Below are positions 26,619 through 34,537 of a stretch of DNA of 64,000 nt, in pieces (the stretch's first letter is position 1; every line of letters starts with the position of its first letter). The position numbers were made by a program, and so were the translations under genes. The DNA comes from GJ-E10 sp035625725 (GTDB taxonomy: Bacteria; Pseudomonadota; Gammaproteobacteria; Burkholderiales; Burkholderiaceae_F). The notes under the pieces are model-generated. The model did not search any database, was not told the DNA's origin, and saw only the letters and a program-made list of their open reading frames with translations. The DNA lies in NCBI GenBank assembly GCA_035625725.1, contig DASPPB010000058.1:34739-98738 (forward strand), written 5' to 3'.

Positions 26619-28268
26619 ATGGCCGCCCCGATCGCAGACGTCATTGTAGTAGGCGCGGGCCACAACGGTCTTGTGTGCGCCAACTACCTGGCGGCCGCGG
26701 GCTTGAAAGTGACGGTACTCGAGAGGCGCTCCGTCCTGGGCGGGGCGGCGGTGACCGAGGAGTTCTTGCCGGGGTTTCGCAATTCCTCGGCGAGCTACAC
26801 GGTGAGCCTGCTGCAGCCCACGGTGATTCGCGACTTGCGGCTCATCGAGCGTGGCTTGCGTATTGTCGAGCGACCGTTTGCCAACTTTGTTCCGTCGGCC
26901 GACGGGCGCGCGCTGCGCTTTGGGGGCGCGGCCGCCCCAGCGACGGACGATGCATCGGGCATTGCGCTCGAGCGGTTCTCACCAAGGGACGCGCAACGGT
27001 TGCCGGAGCATTACGCACGGATTAAGCGCATTGCCGACGTGCTGCGACGCTGGGTGCTGCGCACCCCTCCGGAGCTGGGCGGGCGCTGGATCGTGTCGGA
27101 TTTGGCTTCGGCCCGCACCGTCGCGCGGCTGGCCGGGGACATCGGCGGCCTGGGGCTCGCCGGTCAGCGCGATTTGTTGTCGGCCTTTACTCGCAGCGCC
27201 GGGGAGTGGCTCGATTCCATGTTCGAGTGCGATGCGCTCAAGGCCGCTTTGGGCTTTGATTCGATCGTGGGCAACTTTGCCAGCCCGTACGCATCCGGAT
27301 CGGCCTACGTGCTGCTGCATCACTGCTTCGGCCAAATCAACGGCAAGCAAGGCGCCTGGGGACACGTTGTGGGCGGTATGGGGCGCATCACGGAGCTCAT
27401 GGCCGAGGAGGCCCGCTCGCGCGGGGTGAGAATCGAGCGCGACTGCGAGGTGCGCCGTGTACTGGTCGAGGGCGGGCGCGTCGCCGGAGTCGAGCTTGCC
27501 AATGGCCGCTCGCTGACCGCGCGTGCGGTAGCTGCCGGGGTCAACCCCAAGCTACTGTATCAGCGACTGCTCGATGCGCAGCATCTCAGCGCCGAGTTTC
27601 GCGCCGCCATCGAGCAATATCGTTGCGCTTCGGGATCGTTTCGAATCAACGTTGCGCTCTCCGAGCTGCCCGACTTTGGTTGCCAGCCCGGCACGCATGC
27701 ACAGGAGCATCACGCCAGCGGGATTTTGCTGGGGCCTTCGCTTCGGGTCATGGACCAGGCCTGGCAAGATGCCGTTCGCGAGGGCTATTCCCGCGTACCC
27801 ATCATAGAAATGCTGCTGCCGAGCGTTGTCGACGACACGCTGGCACCGCGCGGAGCGCATGTCGCGAGTCTGTTTTGCCAGCAATTCGATCCACAGCCCG
27901 CCGGAGGCTGGGAGGCGCGCAAAGAGGGCGCAATCGAGGCGATTTTCCGGGTCGTGGAGTCGTATTGCCCGAATTTCCGGCGCGCATTGCTTGGCTTTAA
28001 GGCGTGGTCCCCGCTTGATCTGGAACGCGATTACGGGCTCGTCGGCGGCGACATTTTTCACGGCCGGCTGTCGCTCGATCAGCTGTTTTGCTTCCGCCCC
28101 TTGATCGGCAGCGCCCGCTACCGCGGGCCGATCCGCGGGCTGTACCATTGTGCCTCGGGCGCGCACCCTGGCGGGGGGGTTTCGGGTGCTCCCGGATGCA
28201 ACGCGGCGCGCGAAATTTTGCGCGACTGGAATGCCCTACGCCGAAGAGCCCGGGCAGCATCGGGCTAA
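26619..28268 (+). CDS. Phytoene dehydrogenase-like FAD oxidoreductase (PYROXD2-like)
   Basis: Large flavin oxidoreductase of the CrtI/amine-oxidase superfamily. About 549 residues. The N-terminal dinucleotide fold is VIVVGAGHNGLVCANYLAAAGLKVTVLE, followed by GGAAVTEEFLPGFRNSSASYTVSLL, and a C-terminal HCASGAHPGGGVSGAPGCNAA completes the FAD site. The early GGAAVTEE pattern and overall length match PYROXD2-like proteins, not carotenoid desaturases, and no carotenoid genes adjoin. ATG at 26619 has AAGGAGA about 9 bases upstream. It sits just before etfBA, which could take its electrons, but that link is inferred from position only. Confidence 0.85.
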   Translation: MAAPIADVIVVGAGHNGLVCANYLAAAGLKVTVLERRSVLGGAAVTEEFLPGFRNSSASYTVSLLQPTVIRDLRLIERGLRIVERPFANFVPSADGRALRFGGAAAPATDDASGIALERFSPRDAQRLPEHYARIKRIADVLRRWVLRTPPELGGRWIVSDLASARTVARLAGDIGGLGLAGQRDLLSAFTRSAGEWLDSMFECDALKAALGFDSIVGNFASPYASGSAYVLLHHCFGQINGKQGAWGHVVGGMGRITELMAEEARSRGVRIERDCEVRRVLVEGGRVAGVELANGRSLTARAVAAGVNPKLLYQRLLDAQHLSAEFRAAIEQYRCASGSFRINVALSELPDFGCQPGTHAQEHHASGILLGPSLRVMDQAWQDAVREGYSRVPIIEMLLPSVVDDTLAPRGAHVASLFCQQFDPQPAGGWEARKEGAIEAIFRVVESYCPNFRRALLGFKAWSPLDLERDYGLVGGDIFHGRLSLDQLFCFRPLIGSARYRGPIRGLYHCASGAHPGGGVSGAPGCNAAREILRDWNALRRRARAASG

Positions 28269-28374
28269 CTGCGTATGATTAGATGCGCATGCATCAGGGC
28301 GAGGCCGCGCACGGCGGCGTCGAGGGCGAAGGCCGTGTCGTGTGGGCAACGCAACGCAAACGGACGGAAGAAAA

Positions 28375-29127
28375 ATGAAAGTAATGGTCTGCGTCAAGCG
28401 AGTGGTCGACTACAACGTCAAGGTTCGCGTGAAATCCGACCAGAGCGGCGTCGATTTGGGCAACGTCAAGATGTCGATGAACCCCTTTGACGAAATCGCC
28501 GTCGAAGAGGCCATGCGTCTGAAGGAGGCGTCGGTGGCGACCGAGGTCGTTGCCGTCTCGTGCGGCGGCAGCCAGTGTCAGGAGACGCTGCGCACGGCGC
28601 TGGCGATCGGGGCCGATCGCGCAATACTCGTGGAGACCAACGCGGAACTGCAGCCTCTGGCGGTGGCCAAGCTGCTGGCGGCACTCATGGAGCGCGAACA
28701 GCCGCAGCTGGTGATCATGGGCAAGCAGGCGATCGACGACGACGCGAACCAGACCGGACAGATGCTCGCGGCCCTGCGCGGACTGCCGCAGGCAACGTTT
28801 GCTTCGCGCGTGCAGGTGGCCGAGGGCAGGGCGCAGGTCACCCGAGAGGTCGACGGCGGTCTGGAGACGGTGTCGGTGCGGCTGCCGGCGGTGATCACCA
28901 CGGACCTGCGCCTGAACGAACCGCGCTACGTCACTTTGCCCAACATCATGAAAGCAAAGAAAAAACCGCTGGAGACGATTTCACCGGAGAGTCTGGGCGT
29001 GGACGTGTCGCCCCGGCTCAAAACCATCAAAGTGACCGAACCGGCACAACGCAAGGCCGGAATACGCGTTCCGGACGTCGCGACGCTCGTTGCCAAGCTG
29101 CGTGACGAAGCCAAGGTGATTTCGTGA
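28375..29127 (+). CDS. etfB: Electron transfer flavoprotein beta subunit
   Basis: Small subunit of ETF, which carries electrons from acyl-CoA dehydrogenases to ETF:quinone oxidoreductase. 250 residues. The start MKVMVCVKRVVDYNVKVRVK, the AMP-site segment VIMGKQAIDDDANQTGQMLAALRG and the late PRYVTLPNIMKAKKK (recognition loop region) are typical. The ATG at 28375 has a purine-rich GGACGGAAG upstream; the frame's earlier start at 28342 is not family-like. It is followed 17 bases later by etfA and then an acyl-CoA dehydrogenase, forming a clear fatty-acid or dicarboxylate oxidation operon. Confidence 0.96.
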   Translation: MKVMVCVKRVVDYNVKVRVKSDQSGVDLGNVKMSMNPFDEIAVEEAMRLKEASVATEVVAVSCGGSQCQETLRTALAIGADRAILVETNAELQPLAVAKLLAALMEREQPQLVIMGKQAIDDDANQTGQMLAALRGLPQATFASRVQVAEGRAQVTREVDGGLETVSVRLPAVITTDLRLNEPRYVTLPNIMKAKKKPLETISPESLGVDVSPRLKTIKVTEPAQRKAGIRVPDVATLVAKLRDEAKVIS

Positions 29128-29144
29128 CGGTGGGAGGGTAGGCG

Positions 29145-30077
29145 ATGCGAGCACTGGTCCTGGCCGAGCACGACAACGTCTCGCTTAAGGCCGTCACGCG
29201 CAATGTGGTCACGGCGGCCACGGCGGCCGCGGGCGCGGTCGATGTGCTGGTAGTGGGAAGCGGCTGCGGGGCGGCGGCGCAGCAGGCCTGCGCCATCGCC
29301 GGTGTGAGCAAGGTGTATGTGGCCGACGCGCCGCATTTTGCCGATGCGCTCGCCGAAAACGTCGCAGCGCAATTGCTCGAGATGGCAAGCGAGGGCTATA
29401 CCCACGTCATGGCGCCCGCGAGCAGCTTCGGCAAGAACGTTTTGCCGCGCGTTGCCGCGAAAATGGACTGCGCGCAAATCTCCGATGCGATCGCCGTCCT
29501 TGCACCGGACACCTACGCACGGCCCATTTACGCCGGCAACGCCATTGCCACCGTGCAATGCGCCGATCCCCTTGTGTTTGTCACGGTGCGCCCTACCGGT
29601 TTTGCGAGCGCACCCGAGGGCGGCGGCGCGACGATCGAGACCGTTGCTGCGGTCCCCGACGCGGGTATCTCCCGGTTTGTGAGTCGCGAGGTGGCAAAGA
29701 GCGACCGGCCGGAACTGCAGGGCGCCAAGGTCGTCATCTCGGGCGGCCGGGCTCTGGGTTCGGCAGAAAACTTCAGGCTGCTCGATGAACTGGCACGGCG
29801 CCTGAATGCCGCTTTGGGGGCTTCGCGCGCCGCGGTCGACGCGGGCTACGCGCCCAATGACTGGCAGGTCGGGCAGACGGGGAAAATCGTCGCCCCCCAG
29901 CTCTACATCGCCATCGGGATCTCGGGGGCGATCCAACACCTGGCGGGGATGAAGGATTCGAAGGTGATCGTGGCCATCAATAAGGACCCCGATGCGCCGA
30001 TCTTTCAGGTGGCCGATTACGGACTGGTGGCCGACTTGTTCCAGGCGGTGCCCGAACTCATCGAGAAACTGGGATAA
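29145..30077 (+). CDS. etfA: Electron transfer flavoprotein alpha subunit
   Basis: FAD-binding large subunit of ETF. 310 residues. The N-terminal domain starts MRALVLAEHDNVSLKAVTRNVVTAA. The C-terminal FAD domain shows VVISGGRALGSAENF, PNDWQVGQTGKIVAPQLYIAIGISGAIQHLAGMKDSKVIVAINKD and a final DYGLVADLFQAVPEL, all canonical. GGGAGG lies before the ATG. Middle gene of etfB-etfA-acyl-CoA dehydrogenase; four bases separate its stop from the GTG of the dehydrogenase gene. Confidence 0.96.
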   Translation: MRALVLAEHDNVSLKAVTRNVVTAATAAAGAVDVLVVGSGCGAAAQQACAIAGVSKVYVADAPHFADALAENVAAQLLEMASEGYTHVMAPASSFGKNVLPRVAAKMDCAQISDAIAVLAPDTYARPIYAGNAIATVQCADPLVFVTVRPTGFASAPEGGGATIETVAAVPDAGISRFVSREVAKSDRPELQGAKVVISGGRALGSAENFRLLDELARRLNAALGASRAAVDAGYAPNDWQVGQTGKIVAPQLYIAIGISGAIQHLAGMKDSKVIVAINKDPDAPIFQVADYGLVADLFQAVPELIEKLG

Positions 30078-30081
30078 GGCC

Positions 30082-31881
30082 GTGAGCTATCGCGCCCCGC
30101 TCCGGGAGATCCAGTTCGTGGTCCATGAGCTTGCGAATTTGCGCGCGATCCAGGCCTTGCCCGGCTACGAGGATGCGAGCGAGGAGATCGTCAACGCGGT
30201 GCTGGAAGAATGCGCCAAGCTCATGGGCGAGGTCATCGCTCCGCTCAATCGCGTGGGCGATACACAACCGGCGCGCTGTGTCGATGGAGTGGTGACGACC
30301 TCCCCGGGCTTCCAACAGGCGTTCCGCGCGTTCGCCGACGGGGGCTGGCAAGGAGTCATGCACCCCGTCGAGCACGGCGGGCAGGGACTGCCCAAGCTCG
30401 TGGCTACCCCATGCCTGGAGATGCTGCAGGCGGCCAACCTGTCCTTCGCACTTTGTCCGCTGCTCACCGATGGCGCCATCGAGGCGTTTTTGCTTGCGGG
30501 CTCCGCGCAACAGCAGCGACGCTACGTGCCCAGACTGATCGATGGCAGCTGGACCGGGACCATGAATCTGACCGAACCACAGGCCGGCTCGGATCTGTCG
30601 CTGGTGCGCACGCGGGCCGAGCGCCAGGCCGACGGCAGCTACCGCATCTTCGGCCAGAAGATCTTCATCACGTACGGCGAACACGATCTGACGCAAAACA
30701 TCGTGCATCTGGTGCTGGCGCGCACCAGCGATGCGCCCCCGGGGGTCAAGGGCCTATCGCTGTTTGCTGTGTCCAAGTTTCTTCCGGGTGCCGAGGGCGA
30801 TCTGGGCAAGCGCAACGACGTCTACTGCGCGTCCATCGAGCACAAGCTCGGCATACGCGCAAGCCCGACGGCGGTGCTGCTGTTCGGTGACGGCCGCGGC
30901 GAGGTCGGGCCGGGTGCGGTGGCCGAAATCGTTGGCGAGGAAAACCGCGGTCTCGAAATGATGTTCATCATGATGAACGTGGCGCGTTTTCAAGTCGGCC
31001 TGCAGGGGATCGCCGTGAGTGAGCGCGCCTATCAGCAGGCCGCCGCCTATGCCCGTGAACGCGTGCAGAGTCGTGCGGTGGAGGGGTCGCCGGGTCCCGT
31101 GGCCATCATTGAGCACCCCGACGTGCGACGCATGCTGCTTTTCATGCGCTCGCATATCGAGGCGGCCCGCGCCCTTGCCTACGTGGCCGCTGCGCACAGT
31201 GACGTTGCACGGCACCACCCGGACCGCGCCGAGCGCGCCCGCGCGCAGACGCTCCACGACTATCTGGTTCCGATCGTCAAGGGCTGGAGCACGGAAATGG
31301 CCGTCGAACTCACCTCGGTGGGCATCCAGGTGCACGGCGGCATGGGTTACATTGAGGAAACGGGAGCGGCGCAGCACTATCGGGATGCCCGCATCCTTCC
31401 CATCTATGAGGGCACAACCGCAATCCAGGCCAATGACTTGCTCGCGCGCAAAACGATCCGCGATGGCGGCGCCGGTGCGCGCTTGTTCCTCGAGCAGATG
31501 CGAACAACACTGGCCGAGCTCCGGGCGCAAACCGGGCAGGACTTCGCGGCGATTGCCGCCCGGCTGTCGGAGGCGATCGAGTCCTATAACGGCGCGGTCG
31601 AATATTTGCTGCGCAGTTTCGGCGGGGACCTGCGCGGCGCATACGCGGGATCGGTACCGTATTTGAAGCTCGCGGGCATCACGCTGGGCGGCTGGCAGCT
31701 GGCACGGGCCGCGCTCATCGCGCAGCACCATCTGGCGGCGGCGGAAGACCGCTTTTACCGCACCAAAATCGCCACCGCGCGGTTTTTCGCCGACCACCTG
31801 TTGTCGACGGCACCCAGCCTGCGAGTGGCGATCGAGTCCGGCGGCGCGGGTGCGCTCGCGCTCGACGCAGCCGATTTTTAG
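30082..31881 (+). CDS. Acyl-CoA dehydrogenase (599 residues, long form with C-terminal domain)
   Basis: FAD enzyme that introduces the 2,3-double bond in acyl-CoA and reduces ETF. The long form has an N-terminal extension (YRAPLREIQFVVHELANL), the FAD-contact MNLTEPQAGSDLSLVRTRA, the helical C-domain with GIQVHGGMGYIEETGAAQHYRDARILPIYEGTTAIQANDL (catalytic Glu in YEGTT), and an extra C-terminal domain. This architecture is that of DmdC and FadE5-like enzymes, and the exact substrate is not readable. GTG start four bases after etfA. The transcript probably ends before the OxyR-like site of the next gene. Confidence 0.93.
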   Translation: MSYRAPLREIQFVVHELANLRAIQALPGYEDASEEIVNAVLEECAKLMGEVIAPLNRVGDTQPARCVDGVVTTSPGFQQAFRAFADGGWQGVMHPVEHGGQGLPKLVATPCLEMLQAANLSFALCPLLTDGAIEAFLLAGSAQQQRRYVPRLIDGSWTGTMNLTEPQAGSDLSLVRTRAERQADGSYRIFGQKIFITYGEHDLTQNIVHLVLARTSDAPPGVKGLSLFAVSKFLPGAEGDLGKRNDVYCASIEHKLGIRASPTAVLLFGDGRGEVGPGAVAEIVGEENRGLEMMFIMMNVARFQVGLQGIAVSERAYQQAAAYARERVQSRAVEGSPGPVAIIEHPDVRRMLLFMRSHIEAARALAYVAAAHSDVARHHPDRAERARAQTLHDYLVPIVKGWSTEMAVELTSVGIQVHGGMGYIEETGAAQHYRDARILPIYEGTTAIQANDLLARKTIRDGGAGARLFLEQMRTTLAELRAQTGQDFAAIAARLSEAIESYNGAVEYLLRSFGGDLRGAYAGSVPYLKLAGITLGGWQLARAALIAQHHLAAAEDRFYRTKIATARFFADHLLSTAPSLRVAIESGGAGALALDAADF

Positions 31882-31937
31882 TCCGCCAAGCGCCTCCCGG
31901 CGCGCGCGGCCGCCGCGATGTTTCCTCTTGATGACAG

Positions 31938-31974
31938 ATAGAACTTGGCTATCGCGTTCATAATCACAATTCAT
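31938..31974 (+). promoter_or_regulatory. OxyR-like binding site upstream of the rubrerythrin gene
   Basis: Four tetranucleotides spaced by exactly seven bases: ATAG (31938), CTAT (31949), ATAA (31960) and TCAT (31971). The OxyR consensus is ATAG-N7-CTAT-N7-ATAG-N7-CTAT, so 13 of 16 positions agree and the first pair is perfect. A possible -10 (TTTAAT at 31978) follows at the usual distance for an activator bound over or next to the -35. It is 91 bases before the rubrerythrin start. The match is seen; OxyR control is inferred. Confidence 0.5.
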
Positions 31975-32065
31975 TTGTTTAATCAACGCGGGGCGCGTAC
32001 ATTTTCCCTTGCCGACCGATTTCGGAAGGATGTCGCTGCAGCGATGAAACTACTAGGAGAGCCTT

Positions 32066-32485
32066 ATGGCATTGAAGGGATCAAAGACTGAGGAAAACTT
32101 GAAGGCGGCATTTGCGGGGGAATCGCAGGCAAACCGGCGCTATTTGTACTTCGCGTCCAAGGCGGACGTCGAGGGCTATAACGACGTGGCGGCGGTGTTC
32201 CGTTCCACGGCCGAAGGGGAAACGGGACATGCGCACGGCCACCTCGAGTATCTCGAGCAGGTGGGGGATCCGGCGACGGGTTTGCCGATCGGACCGACGC
32301 GGGCGAATTTGAAGGCCGCGATTGCCGGGGAAACGCACGAGTACACCGACATGTACCCGGGTATGGCCAAAACGGCGCGCAGCGAAGGTTTTACAGAGAT
32401 TGCCGATTGGTTCGAGACGCTGGCCAAAGCCGAGCGTTCGCACGCCAACAAGTTCCAGCGCACGCTGGACTCGTTGGCCGACTAG
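32066..32485 (+). CDS. Rubrerythrin (four-helix di-iron domain only)
   Basis: Ferritin-like peroxide-reducing protein of 139 residues. The metal ligands are in AAFAGESQANRRY (Glu19), a TAEGETGHAHGH helix, IAGETHEYTDMYP and AKAERSHANKF. The usual C-terminal rubredoxin domain is absent, so electrons must come from a separate donor. AGGAGAG lies 7-8 bases before the ATG. It is the first gene of a conserved trio with an HdrD/GlpC-like Fe-S protein and DUF3501, and an OxyR-like site lies upstream, consistent with peroxide defence. Confidence 0.94.
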   Translation: MALKGSKTEENLKAAFAGESQANRRYLYFASKADVEGYNDVAAVFRSTAEGETGHAHGHLEYLEQVGDPATGLPIGPTRANLKAAIAGETHEYTDMYPGMAKTARSEGFTEIADWFETLAKAERSHANKFQRTLDSLAD

Positions 32486-32520
32486 GCACCGAGGTATCCG
32501 GGCTGCGGCCCCTCGAACGC

Positions 32521-32541
32521 GATGCGCGCGTTGCGCGCATC
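32521..32541. repeat. Perfect inverted repeat between rubrerythrin and the Fe-S protein gene
   Basis: GATGCGCGC and GCGCGCATC form a perfect 9-bp stem with a 3-base loop, 36 bases after the rubrerythrin stop and 32 before the next start. There is no T-run right after it (CGCGCTTTGAATTTT follows). It could be a weak terminator or an RNA-stabilising hairpin that lets rubrerythrin be made in excess of the two downstream proteins. Confidence 0.55.
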
Positions 32542-32572
32542 GCGCTTTGAATTTTCCCAGCGCAAGGCAATC

Positions 32573-33928
32573 ATGAGCACCAAAGAAGGAAGCCTGGAGG
32601 CGCCTACCCGCAAGCCCATTGCATGGAAGGAGCCGGACTTCTGGGACACGTCCAAGCTCGAAAAGGAACTCGAGCGGGTCTTTGATATCTGTCACGGATG
32701 CCGGCGCTGCGTGAGCCTGTGCGGCGCGTTTCCGACGCTCTTTGATCTGGTCGACGGCAGCGCAAGCGGCGAGCTCGACACCGTACCCAAAGAGCGCTTT
32801 GTCGATGTCGTCGACCAGTGCTACCTGTGTGACATCTGCTTCATGACAAAGTGTCCCTACGTGCCTCCGCACGCCTGGGATTTGGATTTCCCGCATCTGA
32901 TGCTGCGCGCCAAGGCGGTTGCGTTCCGCCGCACGGGAGGACGCTGGCGCGACCGGGTGCTCTCTTCCACCGATCGGCTGGGCTCGTTTGCCGGAATTCC
33001 CATCGTGACGCAGGCGGTCAACGCAGTCAATCAGAGCGGCGCGGGGCGGGCGATCAGCGAGAAGCTCCTGGGTGTCGATCGCAGGGCGTGGCGTCCGGAC
33101 TATGCGGCCACGAAGTTTCGCGGCTTGGCTCAGGTCAATGCCTCGGCGCCGGTGCGCGACGGCGCGCGCACGCCGGGCAAGGTAGTCGTTTACGCGACTT
33201 GCTACGTGAAGTACAACGAACCGGGGATCGGTGGGGATCTGCTAAAGATCCTTGCGCACAACGAGATCGCGCACGTGGTCGTGGAAAAGGAGGCCTGTTG
33301 CGGCATGCCCAAGCTGGAGCTCGGGGATCTGGAAGGCGTGCAGCGCCTCAAGGAAGTGAACATCCCGGTGCTGGCCCGTTATGCACGCGAGGGCTACGCG
33401 ATTCTGGCGGCCATTCCGTCTTGCACGCTGATGTTCGCCAAAGAGCTGCCGCTGCTGTTTGCGGACGATCCGGATGTGCGCCTCGTCGGCGAGGCCATGT
33501 GGGATCCGTTCGACTACTTGGTGGCGCGTCACAAAGACGGGCTGCTGAAAAGTGATTTCCGGCGGTCGCTGGGTGCCGTCGCCTACCACGTGCCGTGCCA
33601 CAACCGCGTGCAGAACATCGGTCGCAAGACCGAGGAGGTCCTGAAGTGGATTCCCCAGACCACGGTGACCACCGTGGAGCGTTGCTCAGGCCATGCCGGT
33701 ACCTGGGGTGTGAAGAAGGAATTCCACTCGATGGCAATGAAAATTGGTGTACCCGTCTTTCGTTCCATGTCTCAGGCGCAGCCCGACTTTATTAGCTCCG
33801 ACTGCCAGCTTGCAGGGCACCACATCGAACAGGGAATCGGGGAGCTCGACGGCAGCCCGGCGAACGGCAAAAAACCGCGCCTCGCGCATCCGCTCACGCT
33901 GCTGCGCATGGCCTATGGCATCGAGTAA
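32573..33928 (+). CDS. Fe-S oxidoreductase, HdrD/GlpC-like, of the rubrerythrin-DUF3501 trio
   Basis: About 451 residues. The N-terminal ferredoxin-like part has two Cys clusters, CHGCRRCVSLCGAFP and CYLCDICFMTKCPYVPP, for two [4Fe-4S]. The C-terminal half has two CCG-type motifs, one as EACCGMPKLELGD and the other changed to ERCSGHAGTWGVKKEF, as in heterodisulfide reductase HdrD and the anaerobic glycerol-3-phosphate dehydrogenase subunit GlpC. No membrane span is obvious. It lies between rubrerythrin and DUF3501, the same order as in many proteobacteria, and could be the electron donor that a rubredoxin-less rubrerythrin needs. That role is inferred. Confidence 0.88.
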   Translation: MSTKEGSLEAPTRKPIAWKEPDFWDTSKLEKELERVFDICHGCRRCVSLCGAFPTLFDLVDGSASGELDTVPKERFVDVVDQCYLCDICFMTKCPYVPPHAWDLDFPHLMLRAKAVAFRRTGGRWRDRVLSSTDRLGSFAGIPIVTQAVNAVNQSGAGRAISEKLLGVDRRAWRPDYAATKFRGLAQVNASAPVRDGARTPGKVVVYATCYVKYNEPGIGGDLLKILAHNEIAHVVVEKEACCGMPKLELGDLEGVQRLKEVNIPVLARYAREGYAILAAIPSCTLMFAKELPLLFADDPDVRLVGEAMWDPFDYLVARHKDGLLKSDFRRSLGAVAYHVPCHNRVQNIGRKTEEVLKWIPQTTVTTVERCSGHAGTWGVKKEFHSMAMKIGVPVFRSMSQAQPDFISSDCQLAGHHIEQGIGELDGSPANGKKPRLAHPLTLLRMAYGIE

Positions 33929-33949
33929 CCGGGGTTAAGCGAGACGACG

Positions 33950-34534
33950 ATGGGCGCAATCTCCGCATCGAGCCTGCTGACGCTGGAGGCGTATGCAAAG
34001 CAGCGCAATGAAATTCGCAGCCGTGTGCTCGCACACAAGAAAAATCGGACCGTGCATCTGGGTGCGAATCTCACCCTGATTTTTGAGGACGAGACCACAG
34101 TCCGCTATCAGATCCAGGAGATGCTGCGAATTGAAAGGACGTTTGACGAAAAAGGGATTCAAGACGAGCTCGACGCCTACAATCCGCTGATTCCGGACGG
34201 AACGAATCTCAAGGCAACGATGATGCTCGAATATGAGAATGCGGTCGAGCGCGCGCGCGAGCTCTCGCGCTTGATCGGCATCGAGCGACGTGTCTACCTC
34301 CAGGTGGAAGGATGCGAGCCGTGTTTTGGGATCGCGGACGAGGACCTCGTGCGCGAAAACGAGGAGAAAACTTCATCGGTCCACTTTCTGCGCTTTGAGC
34401 TCGCGCCGCAGGCGATCTCGGGTTTTCGCGCGGGTCGGCGTGTCTCGATTGGCGTCGACCACCCCCGATATCGGGCGCGGGTCGATGCGATCGAACCCGG
34501 GACGCAGGAATCCTTGCGCCGGGATTTCGCCTGA
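33950..34534 (+). CDS. DUF3501 family protein
   Basis: Function unknown. 194 residues, soluble, without a signal peptide. Typical family sequence: SLLTLEAYAKQRNEIRSRVLAHKKNRTVHLGANLTLIFEDETTVRYQIQEMLRIER. A middle LIPDGTNLKATMMLEY and a late FELAPQAISGFRAGRRVSIGVDHPRY are also conserved-looking. It begins 22 bases after the Fe-S protein and completes the rubrerythrin/Fe-S/DUF3501 trio. A stable three-gene association suggests that it works with the other two in peroxide or redox-stress chemistry. It converges on the radical SAM gene, with three bases between stops. Confidence 0.88.
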   Translation: MGAISASSLLTLEAYAKQRNEIRSRVLAHKKNRTVHLGANLTLIFEDETTVRYQIQEMLRIERTFDEKGIQDELDAYNPLIPDGTNLKATMMLEYENAVERARELSRLIGIERRVYLQVEGCEPCFGIADEDLVRENEEKTSSVHFLRFELAPQAISGFRAGRRVSIGVDHPRYRARVDAIEPGTQESLRRDFA

Positions 34535-34537
34535 GCC

